Assembly: GCF_004337365.2 (NCBI RefSeq) | Contig: NZ_CP044016.1 | Span: 2,480,001-2,544,000, forward strand | Origin: Rhizosphaericola mali | GTDB taxonomy: Bacteria > Bacteroidota > Bacteroidia > Chitinophagales > Chitinophagaceae | Length of the DNA: 64,000 nt | Direction: 5' to 3' | Shown: positions 18,040-26,112 of the stretch, one piece after another | Numbering within the stretch: position 1 is the first letter of the stretch | Layout: each line of letters starts with the position of its first letter | Notes under the pieces: model-generated | What the model saw: the letters and a program-made list of their open reading frames with translations, nothing else | Database searches by the model: none | What the model was told of the DNA's origin: nothing | Position numbers and translations under genes: made by a program

Positions 18040-19530
18040 TTAATTAGTCAAATGAAAGATTTTTTTACCATTTTGCAATGTATAATTCAATTTTAAACCC
18101 AATAAATTCAAGTACTTATTATAATCAACTTCTTTAGCAGTGTTTATATATTCAAATAATGGTAGTATTTTTTTTGTACCGTAATGAGTTGCTATATTTT
18201 TAAATTCATCTTCGGTAAAACCTCTACCTAATTTTTTATAGTATTGATCATATAACGCTCTCATTACATTTTCTAATGAAAATTTTCCTTTGGAATAATA
18301 TTTAATTGCGCAGTCAAATAACAATCCAACTACAGGCCCCTTATCATAATAAGATATAGCAGTATCACTTAAATTACCAAAAGGTCCGTCGCTCCAAGTA
18401 TTCCAACTAGAAGATGCTAGAGATTGAATAAGATGACCTGGTTTATTCTCATAAATATCCATTGCGTCCGCAAACGTATTTAAAAATTCTTCTTGTGAAT
18501 AAATACCCGTTTTATACAATAGCCAATTTTCATAGTAGACAGATAGCCCTTCCGATATCCATAGTTGGCGCGTACGATTTGCTGTTTGATAATCAAATGG
18601 ACCAAGTTCTATAGGTCGAATACGTTTAACATTAAAATTATGAAAATATTCATGCGTTAAAAAACTTAGTACACGTTTATAGTCATTCTCATTTTTAATA
18701 GAATTACCCGAAAATGAAACAGAAGAAGAGTTCAAATGCTCAATACCTCCTCGCCCCTCTCCAATTCCCAGAAAAACATATTTTTGATATGGAATATCCT
18801 GAAATATATCAATTGCTTGGGTAATTATCTTTTTCATATCAGACATCAATCGCTGCGTATACTGACTATTACCTAAATCATAACCAACAAACTGATGAGC
18901 AATACCATGAATATAAAAAGTAGGCAGACTGTCTAACTTTCCTAATAAAATTGGACTATCATAAAAATCATCCAAAGTATTCGCTGTAAAGTCCCACGTT
19001 GAAGCATCCGTTTTTTGAAGAGATAAACCTGTACCATAAATATTAGGCCAAGACGGGTCTTTAAGAACTCTCACTCGAATATTTTTTCCAAATTGAATCT
19101 GCTTATTATATAAAAATAAATTTGTAGGTAAAATATACGCACGATTACCGTCCACATAACTTTCTGCTACAAAATTTTTATTTTCTAACATATCATATCC
19201 AATATGAACCGTCTCACCCTTCTTTACAGGTACGATCCAATGAGAACTATCCACCAAAATATATTCCAATGTTTCTTTTGCATTATTCTCAAATTTCAAG
19301 TTCCGAATACTTGCTGCGAAATCCATAATCTGGTAATATCCAGGTGTCCATTTGGGTAAATAAAAGGAAACTGAATCTTCCTGAGTTGTATTTACATAAT
19401 CTATTTCAATATGAAATAAATGCTTAGCCGTATCTTTTACACCGATAGTATAATCTACTACATTTACCTGTGCATGCAAATGCGTACCAAGAAAAACTAT
19501 ACTAATTAAACCAAATATTTTTTTTCTCAT
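18040..19530 (-). CDS. M61-family glycyl aminopeptidase-like metallopeptidase
   Basis: A 496-residue secreted protein (signal peptide about 1-20) of peptidase family M61. Visible features are the N-terminal beta domain with the typical KWTPGYYQIMD segment, GGIEHLNSS (260s), the zinc site HEYFH at 293-297, and the third ligand Glu327 in WISEGLSVYYE. Many M61 members carry a PDZ domain after the catalytic part. This protein ends at about 496 residues and seems to lack a full PDZ. Family members release small N-terminal residues (Gly, Ala) from peptides. It lies 17 bases after the DUF5695B gene and is followed by a strong terminator. In this locus it probably trims peptides from glycoprotein backbones. 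Confidence 0.85.
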   Translation of the reverse strand: MRKKIFGLISIVFLGTHLHAQVNVVDYTIGVKDTAKHLFHIEIDYVNTTQEDSVSFYLPKWTPGYYQIMDFAASIRNLKFENNAKETLEYILVDSSHWIVPVKKGETVHIGYDMLENKNFVAESYVDGNRAYILPTNLFLYNKQIQFGKNIRVRVLKDPSWPNIYGTGLSLQKTDASTWDFTANTLDDFYDSPILLGKLDSLPTFYIHGIAHQFVGYDLGNSQYTQRLMSDMKKIITQAIDIFQDIPYQKYVFLGIGEGRGGIEHLNSSSVSFSGNSIKNENDYKRVLSFLTHEYFHNFNVKRIRPIELGPFDYQTANRTRQLWISEGLSVYYENWLLYKTGIYSQEEFLNTFADAMDIYENKPGHLIQSLASSSWNTWSDGPFGNLSDTAISYYDKGPVVGLLFDCAIKYYSKGKFSLENVMRALYDQYYKKLGRGFTEDEFKNIATHYGTKKILPLFEYINTAKEVDYNKYLNLLGLKLNYTLQNGKKIFHLTN

Positions 19531-19547
19531 ACAGTTAGTAAATGTGC

Positions 19548-22280
19548 TTATTTAATTTTCAAAATTATTTGAGTTAATTTCTCTTTGCTTAGTGGAACTA
19601 TAATTTTACCATCATTTCTCTTCGTATAATTACCAACTAATGTGTAGTTACCAGTCCAATCCATTACTGCATCAGGCGTATAATTATCTGCATTTTTCAA
19701 CCATACAATCACTTTTTTATCTTTTATTGAATAAGTAAAATGATCTACTTTTCCTGCCAAGAATAAAACATCTAGTTTAGATGGCGCAATAAAAAGATGG
19801 TTATCTCCAGCCGTTGTAGGCACAAAGGCAATTTCATCTTTAGTTTCTTTCAAATTACCACCAAAAGCCAACCATCCAAAAGTAGAATCATGAACCAAAT
19901 AACTTTCCGTATTAACAGAATATCCAAAAAATCCAGATCCATAATCTCCAGAAATACCATCATTTTTTAATGTAGATGGGTACGAATGAAAAGCAGCAGG
20001 CGCAAATCCGTCTTGTTCGATATTGGCAATACCTCCTAAAACTCCACCATAGCCAACACGCAAACTGTATAGATCAGAAGGATGTAATTTATAGTATTCC
20101 AGTAGTGGAATTGCATTTAATTCTGAACCATAGTGATGAATCATACGTTCAATCCGTTGCAATTTACCTCCATATAAAAAGTCCCAATAACGTCTAGCAT
20201 TACCATTGTATGCCCAGTGTGGAATGGCGGGATCATACGCCAAAATTGCACTATAGGTAACATCTGTTTTATCTAAGAATCCAAAATACAAAGACCAAAT
20301 AAATACTTCCTCTTGTCCTGTGGAGTCCCAAGGCATTTCACTCTCAAATGGGAAAAGCAAATCATCCCAATGAATAGCTCGTTTTTTCATTTCCGCTTCT
20401 AGTAATTCTGCTTCTTTAGTCAGTCCTTCCGCCTTTAGATCTTTGAGTATAAAATAAAAAACAGTTCCTTCCATTTGACCAAACTGCGCATAGTAAGGAG
20501 CTTGACTGACCATATTCATCACCGTCTCATAGGCTTGATTAAGATACCATTGCCAAGGATGATTTTCAACTAAATTTTTATGATTTCTTGATAGTCTATA
20601 TAAAGACCAATAAGCCGCTGCAACATGTGGATAATTATAGGAACGACCAGGATCTAAAGCTTCTTTAACTGGCCAAGCAGACCATGTTTTGAAATTTATA
20701 GAAGTATCATACGTTCCTTTGGGTAAAGAATCAGGAGCGTAAAAAAATAAACTTTTACGTACACCAAATTTATGTTCGCCATTACTATATTGAATTTGTC
20801 CCCATAAGGTTGTGTCGACAAAATGTTCTAATTTCTTTATTTCTGTTTTATCCGGAGAAACCATTTGTTTCATGGCTGCCCCCAACCAACTGCCTGCACC
20901 ACCTTCATCACTCAATCCAGCAATCCATGCTCTACTATCTTGCGTTACTTGTTTTTTTTCTTCATTATCATACGTAATATATCCTGGCGCTCTATGAAAA
21001 TAAGGATCATTTTGTTCAAACCATTGTTTGTTATTTAAAAATTTTCCATAGTTACTAATTGTAGTACTCTCAGGTAAAATAACCTTATAGTGTACTGTTT
21101 GCACTTCTCCATTTGCATAAGTTATAGTTACTCTTGAGCGTCCATAAACATTACCTTTTACTTTATATTTATACCAACCATTTTGAACCGTCGAAGATTC
21201 CAAGGCAATTGCATTTTTCGGAAAAACATCAATACTTTTTATAGGTGAATTTGCATGAATATATAAAGAACCATTTACATCTGTTGGCAAAACATATCCA
21301 GGAAATCCTACAACTACAGGTCGCTTTTCTGCGATTAATTTAGACTCAATACCTTTAATAGAATCAGCTAATACAAAACGTAAACCCCAACTTTTCTTTT
21401 CCTTAGGTTGTAAAATATAAGAAGTAGGATTATTCCACTGAGTGGCATTTTTCCACAAAGTTTCGGAGTAAGATTTTGAAAAAACATCCCATTCATAAAA
21501 CCCTTCAAAATCCAAACCTCTCGGAGTAGGATCTTCTAGTAAGGGACGATAATTTTCAAATGGCGTATTTCCCTCTGGAAGCACTAACAACGCAGGACCT
21601 TTTCCATCTAATTTTGCGACTTGCAGATAGCCTCCATTTCTTCCCATATACGGATCATAGAAAGAATTTTCTTTGTGTGCTGCCTCTAAAGATTGTCCTT
21701 GAAGTATATTATTAAAAATTAGTGGAAATCCTAAACCTCCTAATTCAATTTTGTTATTGGTTTTATTTTCTATAGTAAATTTTAAAACTAGAGCATCACC
21801 TTTACCATCTTTTACTTTTTCCCATGTACGTGTGATTTGAATAAAATCCTCCATCTTTTTTGGTAAAATTAAAATTGATTTACTCAACGTATTGTCTTTA
21901 TTGGAAACGACAACCTTATTACCCAACCTTTGTGTAGCAGAATAATAAGTAGTCCAACTAGTATCAGAAAGTAATCGAAATTGTACATTTATATCTCCTA
22001 AATAATTCATTCCACTAATCCTTCTATCCTTGATGCGCTTACTTGGTGTAAAGTCAAATGCACTATTAGCTACCGGTGAAAGTCCCATAGCCAATTGACT
22101 ATAATTACCAATTTCAAATATAAATGGATGGATATTAAACTTATCTATACCTGCATCTTCATGGAGCACAGAAGGCATTTTTTTTAATTCATCCCAAGTA
22201 TAATGTTGTGCTTGAGATGATAATGTAAATAAACAGCCTAAAAGTAATCCAGTAATAAAAACGTTATTATAAAATTTCAT
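19548..22280 (-). CDS. DUF5695-like secreted protein B, putative glycoside hydrolase
   Basis: A 910-residue protein with a signal peptide (about 1-24), paralogous to the protein at 65-2836. Both have an N-terminal beta-sandwich-like half, a central helical region with conserved aromatic/Asp/Glu clusters (for example SDEGGAGSWLGAAMKQ here), and a short beta-rich C terminus. The fold suggests an alpha/alpha-barrel glycosidase or lyase. I know no defined activity for the family, and the DUF5695 label is from memory. It heads a two-gene unit with the M61 peptidase. Pairing with a peptidase rather than a glycosidase hints that the substrate is a glycoprotein or glycopeptide; this is inference. Confidence 0.6.
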   Translation of the reverse strand: MKFYNNVFITGLLLGCLFTLSSQAQHYTWDELKKMPSVLHEDAGIDKFNIHPFIFEIGNYSQLAMGLSPVANSAFDFTPSKRIKDRRISGMNYLGDINVQFRLLSDTSWTTYYSATQRLGNKVVVSNKDNTLSKSILILPKKMEDFIQITRTWEKVKDGKGDALVLKFTIENKTNNKIELGGLGFPLIFNNILQGQSLEAAHKENSFYDPYMGRNGGYLQVAKLDGKGPALLVLPEGNTPFENYRPLLEDPTPRGLDFEGFYEWDVFSKSYSETLWKNATQWNNPTSYILQPKEKKSWGLRFVLADSIKGIESKLIAEKRPVVVGFPGYVLPTDVNGSLYIHANSPIKSIDVFPKNAIALESSTVQNGWYKYKVKGNVYGRSRVTITYANGEVQTVHYKVILPESTTISNYGKFLNNKQWFEQNDPYFHRAPGYITYDNEEKKQVTQDSRAWIAGLSDEGGAGSWLGAAMKQMVSPDKTEIKKLEHFVDTTLWGQIQYSNGEHKFGVRKSLFFYAPDSLPKGTYDTSINFKTWSAWPVKEALDPGRSYNYPHVAAAYWSLYRLSRNHKNLVENHPWQWYLNQAYETVMNMVSQAPYYAQFGQMEGTVFYFILKDLKAEGLTKEAELLEAEMKKRAIHWDDLLFPFESEMPWDSTGQEEVFIWSLYFGFLDKTDVTYSAILAYDPAIPHWAYNGNARRYWDFLYGGKLQRIERMIHHYGSELNAIPLLEYYKLHPSDLYSLRVGYGGVLGGIANIEQDGFAPAAFHSYPSTLKNDGISGDYGSGFFGYSVNTESYLVHDSTFGWLAFGGNLKETKDEIAFVPTTAGDNHLFIAPSKLDVLFLAGKVDHFTYSIKDKKVIVWLKNADNYTPDAVMDWTGNYTLVGNYTKRNDGKIIVPLSKEKLTQIILKIK

Positions 22281-22392
22281 ATTCTAAATTTTGAAACTCA
22301 ACCGAAAGTAAAACTAAAAATGCTAAAATAAGGTACAGATATTAGCAAATAATCATTAATAATTAACATAATCCCAAAGCTTTTTGTAAAAC

Positions 22393-22425
22393 AAAAAGGT
22401 TCGTTTAAATAAATTAAACGAACCT
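22393..22425 (-). terminator. Intrinsic terminator after the DUF885 gene
   Basis: A perfect 12-base inverted repeat AGGTTCGTTTAA / TTAAACGAACCT (22397-22408 with 22414-22425), 5-base loop, followed on the minus strand by a U-run (AAAAA at 22393-22397 on plus). It lies 22 bases after the DUF885 stop and isolates the downstream DUF5695B-M61 unit. Confidence 0.85.
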
Positions 22426-22446
22426 CTAAAAACATGGAAAAACTAT

Positions 22447-24207
22447 CTATTTATCGTAAAAACGCCAATTAGTTTTATAATTTGCTGTCAACTTCTCTCC
22501 TTTCAAAATTGCCCTCACCATCTCAATTGGCATAGCATTTAGCTGCATCACGGCATCATTAAATTGCTTAAGTGACATCTTTTCACCTTTATCTACTAAA
22601 TCTTTTTTAAGCGCTAAAATCTGTTGTCCACCAACCAAATAGCCTACCTGATACAATGGAGAATAAGAACCTTCAAAAGAGCGACGCACTTCCCCCTCAG
22701 CATTCGCACGTTCGTAATCTACGCGATCAACTAAATAATCAATGCATTGTTGAGGCGACCATTTACCTAAATGATAATTTAGTGAAAATATGATACGCGC
22801 GCATCTTGTCATACGCCAAAACAGCATACCAATACGATCTTCTGGACCACGAGGAAACTGTTTATCCCACAATAATAGTTCCCAATAAAGACTCCATCCT
22901 TCCACCCAAAAAGGCGTACTATAGTCTCTGTAAGTGCGGTTACGTCGCATATAGTAAAACTCAAGATTATGACCAGGAATCAACTCATGAAAAACCGTCG
23001 ATCGAGAAAAATGAGGATTATTTCCTCTCATACTCATTAACTTATCACTTTCTGACATATTATCTGTAGGATAAGAAATGGTTATTTCATTCCCGCCAGT
23101 AAAGAATGGATTGATTCGCTGACGTTCAGGAGGCATCATATCCATGCCCCATGTCTCTTCCGCTATTGGCGGAATCGTCACCATATCATGCTTCTTTACA
23201 AAATCTATAGATTGCTGATACAGATCATTGATCAACTGCGGTTGTTCACCAACTGGAACATAGGAGTTTTTTACCTTTTCAACCGCTTTTTTCCAATCCA
23301 AACCGAAGCCCATTTCTTTACTAGCTTTTAACATTTCTTGATCGCACCAAGCAAATTCTTTGTTAGCCTGATCAATCAATTCTTCTGGTGAATAAGGAAT
23401 CATTTCAAATTTCAATTGATTCATTAATTCTTCGCGACCAATAGGCATTCCTACAATACCAGAACCATCATGGAATTGATATGCCTTTTCATTTTCCAGT
23501 ATTTTGGTTTGAAAGGATTTTAACCCATCCATTAATGCCACCACAGGAGTCTTCATCCACCAACTATACATTGGCTGATATCCTTTATAAAAATTATCGA
23601 CCCATTCAATAGTCGTTTCAATGTCATTAACCTTAGCCTCTGCAACTTTCAATTCCGCCAACGATAACTTTTTTTGATTGAGTATCGTAACATTATTGTT
23701 CAGAACTTTAGCGATAGAATCAAATTGATAGGCTTTTTTCTCATAAGAAAAAGAATCACCTCTTCGACGCGTTTTTCCAAGATCATAAATGATATCTTCA
23801 AAAGTAAATGCAGATTTGAGATCTTGATAAGTATGTAATGTTTCATCTATTTCTTGGTTCACTTCTTCTAAATTACGTTTGAATAAAATGTAATCCACCT
23901 TACATTCTTGGGGTAATTTACTAAAAGAAAGCTGTTCAATTTTTTGAAGATATACCTCATTACATTTTCTAAGACGTTGTAACTTTTCTTCAGATGCACC
24001 TTTTACTTCAGTTGTATTTTTTGCGACAAAATAATTACCAATATGTGGGGAGTAAAAACTAAAAAGTTGTTGATAGTCTGCCTTATATTGCTGCATTAAA
24101 GTAGGAACTTCTTGACAAGGCACACAAGGTTCGCTAGACATTTGGGCATCAGCTAAAGAAAATGAACAACAAATACTCCCTATTATAATTAAGCCATATT
24201 TTTTCAT
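22447..24207 (-). CDS. DUF885-family secreted putative metallopeptidase
   Basis: A 586-residue protein with a signal peptide (about 1-22). The family hallmark HELIPGH at 407-413 (HExxPGH) and the C-terminal segment YQVGYLVGGQQ place it in DUF885, helical proteins regarded as zinc peptidases, mostly uncharacterised. It lies downstream of SusD2, separated by a 482-base stretch with a gene remnant, and is followed by a perfect terminator. Carried in a locus with S10 and M61 peptidases and peptide-type SusC/D pairs, it probably degrades imported or surface-bound peptides. The substrate is not predictable; proline- or hydroxyproline-containing peptides are a context guess. Confidence 0.8.
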   Translation of the reverse strand: MKKYGLIIIGSICCSFSLADAQMSSEPCVPCQEVPTLMQQYKADYQQLFSFYSPHIGNYFVAKNTTEVKGASEEKLQRLRKCNEVYLQKIEQLSFSKLPQECKVDYILFKRNLEEVNQEIDETLHTYQDLKSAFTFEDIIYDLGKTRRRGDSFSYEKKAYQFDSIAKVLNNNVTILNQKKLSLAELKVAEAKVNDIETTIEWVDNFYKGYQPMYSWWMKTPVVALMDGLKSFQTKILENEKAYQFHDGSGIVGMPIGREELMNQLKFEMIPYSPEELIDQANKEFAWCDQEMLKASKEMGFGLDWKKAVEKVKNSYVPVGEQPQLINDLYQQSIDFVKKHDMVTIPPIAEETWGMDMMPPERQRINPFFTGGNEITISYPTDNMSESDKLMSMRGNNPHFSRSTVFHELIPGHNLEFYYMRRNRTYRDYSTPFWVEGWSLYWELLLWDKQFPRGPEDRIGMLFWRMTRCARIIFSLNYHLGKWSPQQCIDYLVDRVDYERANAEGEVRRSFEGSYSPLYQVGYLVGGQQILALKKDLVDKGEKMSLKQFNDAVMQLNAMPIEMVRAILKGEKLTANYKTNWRFYDK

Positions 24208-24316
24208 AATTCATTTTTAATTAAATTATATTGCCCAGACGAAGTACTATTTTGAATAATATAAATTTTAAATCCTCAATGCTAAATGACACCTTTTATT
24301 TTAATAGAGTATATGC

Positions 24317-24520
24317 TAAGAAATCCTTGGTACACATTCTAACATAGTGGAAAACTTTATTAGTATAGTCTTATCTATATTGAGCCATTTCAATATCAGA
24401 AGCGTCACCTGTTAATATCACAAATACCTTGGTCAGACAATTTAGAATCTGCTTCACCAACAACAAAGATCAAAATCTATTTCAGTTTGTATACATTCAT
24501 CGTAAATATCCATTCTTAAT
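24317..24520 (-). pseudogene. Decayed gene remnant, copy 1, in the SusD2-DUF885 gap
   Basis: The 482-base gap 24208-24689 has no intact gene. Read on the minus strand, 24520-24317 gives short coding-like blocks broken by stops: YKLK followed by LIFVVGEAD near 24490-24440, DYTNKVFHYVRMCTKDFL at about 24370-24317. The same blocks, in the same order and at similar spacing (YKLK...LVV.DAN, DYTNAGLYLRI, TKDFL), occur at 29295-29500. The gaps also share the identical 12-mer ATTAGTATAGTC (24359-24370 and 29334-29345). I cannot name the ancestral protein. The rest of the gap (24208-24316, 24521-24689) shows nothing recognisable. Confidence 0.5.
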
Positions 24521-24689
24521 ACTTAGTATATACTCGCAAATGCATCAAAAAATGAAACAAATAAAGATTTTATAATATTATCCCAAACCATCTATTTTCT
24601 ATATACCCTCTAATTAAGAAATATCATAAATACTATTTAATCATTCAATATTAATCAACTATAGAATTCTTAAAAATAATAGAACAATT

Positions 24690-26093
24690 TTAATTAGCAT
24701 CCCACCAAACACGATCTGACAATTTTACATTTTTAGGTGTATTCGTATTCTCTGTAAGCTCTGTATATGGGTAATAAAAACGTCTTGGTATAGATGATGA
24801 ATAAGCATTATTTACCACGTTTAATACCGGATAACCTGTGCGCCTCCAATCTGTAAAGTTTTCTAATGACAAGAAATTCGCGATTGATTTTTGATACATA
24901 ATCTGAGCTAATGCAGTGGAAGATTCTAACGTACCGTAATTTTTCAAATATGCCTGAGCAGATGTTCCTGTAGTATCAATACCCATTTTCAAGAAATTAT
25001 TGACAATACCATTATAATAATAGGATTGAGCAGACGCATAACCATCAACATATAGTTCAGCTTCAGCTTTTAAAAATATAGCTTCATCTGCAGCCATTAC
25101 ATAACCACTAGAACTCTTGGCTCCATAGAAATCACCCAATTCAGATATTGCATAATAAGAAGTTGCTGGTGTAGAACCTATTAATAAACCTACATATGAA
25201 CCATCTTTATCTTCACCAGATTTAGCGATCAAATAAGACAACCTTGGATCATTTGTATTTTTTAAAGTGTCAACTATATGACTAGACATCACTTCTGTTG
25301 CAGTTTGTGTAAAATATTGACTCCAAGAGGATATTGCAGTAGAACCATCATAAGTATATTTGCAATCATCATTATAGTCAACCATACCATTATCAAGAGC
25401 AGCAAGAGCAAGCTGCGCTTGTGTATTTTTAGTATATCCACTTGCATTAATCAAATGCATGTAATTTCTTGCTTTAAGCGTATATGCAAATTTAATCCAC
25501 TTAGTAGCATCTCCACTATAAAAATAATCTTCCGAACCGACACTTTGTCCACCTGCCGAAGTCAATTGAACTATTGCACTATCAAGTAGTACGTGAAGTG
25601 AATCATATATAGATTCTTGACTATCATATTTAGGATTAGATTGATTAACACCCAAAAATGCCTGAGTATAAGGAATATCGCCCCATAAATCTGTCGCATT
25701 TCCTAATGAATAAGCCATTAATACCTTTGAAATCCCCGCGTAAACATCATTTCCATCCGCATCAGCTTTCAAATTTAATAAGTACAAATTATTCATTATT
25801 GTAGTATAATAAGTATACCAGTATCCATCGAATGTACTTGTAAGTACATAATAGGTCGCAGAGTTTGGAGCCGTTTGATTTGGTGTCATAATCTGCATCC
25901 ATTCATTTGTATTAACGGCATCTGGACCTCCAGAAAGGCTTGTTGTAATTGACAATTCTAGCGGCGCTAAAATTTCTTTTTCAGGAACATCAGTTGGCTG
26001 ATTTGGATTGGAATTAACGTCTAAGTATTTAGAACAGCCTATCAAAATAAGTGCAAATACCGAAACTAAAAATCCACTATTATATAATTTCAT
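24690..26093 (-). CDS. SusD-like_2 family outer-membrane lipoprotein (SusD2)
   Basis: A 467-residue lipoprotein (lipobox LIGCSK near residue 20, then YLDVNSNPNQPT). It belongs to the SusD-like_2/RagB-like branch, recognised by VLMAYSLGNATDLWGDIPYTQAF, FLKAEAELY and the C-terminal RRFYYPYTE...DRVWWDAN. I associate this branch with peptide rather than polysaccharide capture. It follows SusC2 by 19 bases. It is paralogous to SusD3 (31550-32971) with the same layout, for example PKYDSQESIY versus PKFDSQESIY and the shared DRVWWD ending. Its partner is SusC2. Confidence 0.92.
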   Translation of the reverse strand: MKLYNSGFLVSVFALILIGCSKYLDVNSNPNQPTDVPEKEILAPLELSITTSLSGGPDAVNTNEWMQIMTPNQTAPNSATYYVLTSTFDGYWYTYYTTIMNNLYLLNLKADADGNDVYAGISKVLMAYSLGNATDLWGDIPYTQAFLGVNQSNPKYDSQESIYDSLHVLLDSAIVQLTSAGGQSVGSEDYFYSGDATKWIKFAYTLKARNYMHLINASGYTKNTQAQLALAALDNGMVDYNDDCKYTYDGSTAISSWSQYFTQTATEVMSSHIVDTLKNTNDPRLSYLIAKSGEDKDGSYVGLLIGSTPATSYYAISELGDFYGAKSSSGYVMAADEAIFLKAEAELYVDGYASAQSYYYNGIVNNFLKMGIDTTGTSAQAYLKNYGTLESSTALAQIMYQKSIANFLSLENFTDWRRTGYPVLNVVNNAYSSSIPRRFYYPYTELTENTNTPKNVKLSDRVWWDAN

Positions 26094-26112
26094 ATTATTT
26101 TAATTTATGAAT

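Noticed and set aside
25278-25589. Plus-strand open frame of 103 codons
   Set aside because: Antisense to SusD2, which is intact and well recognised.
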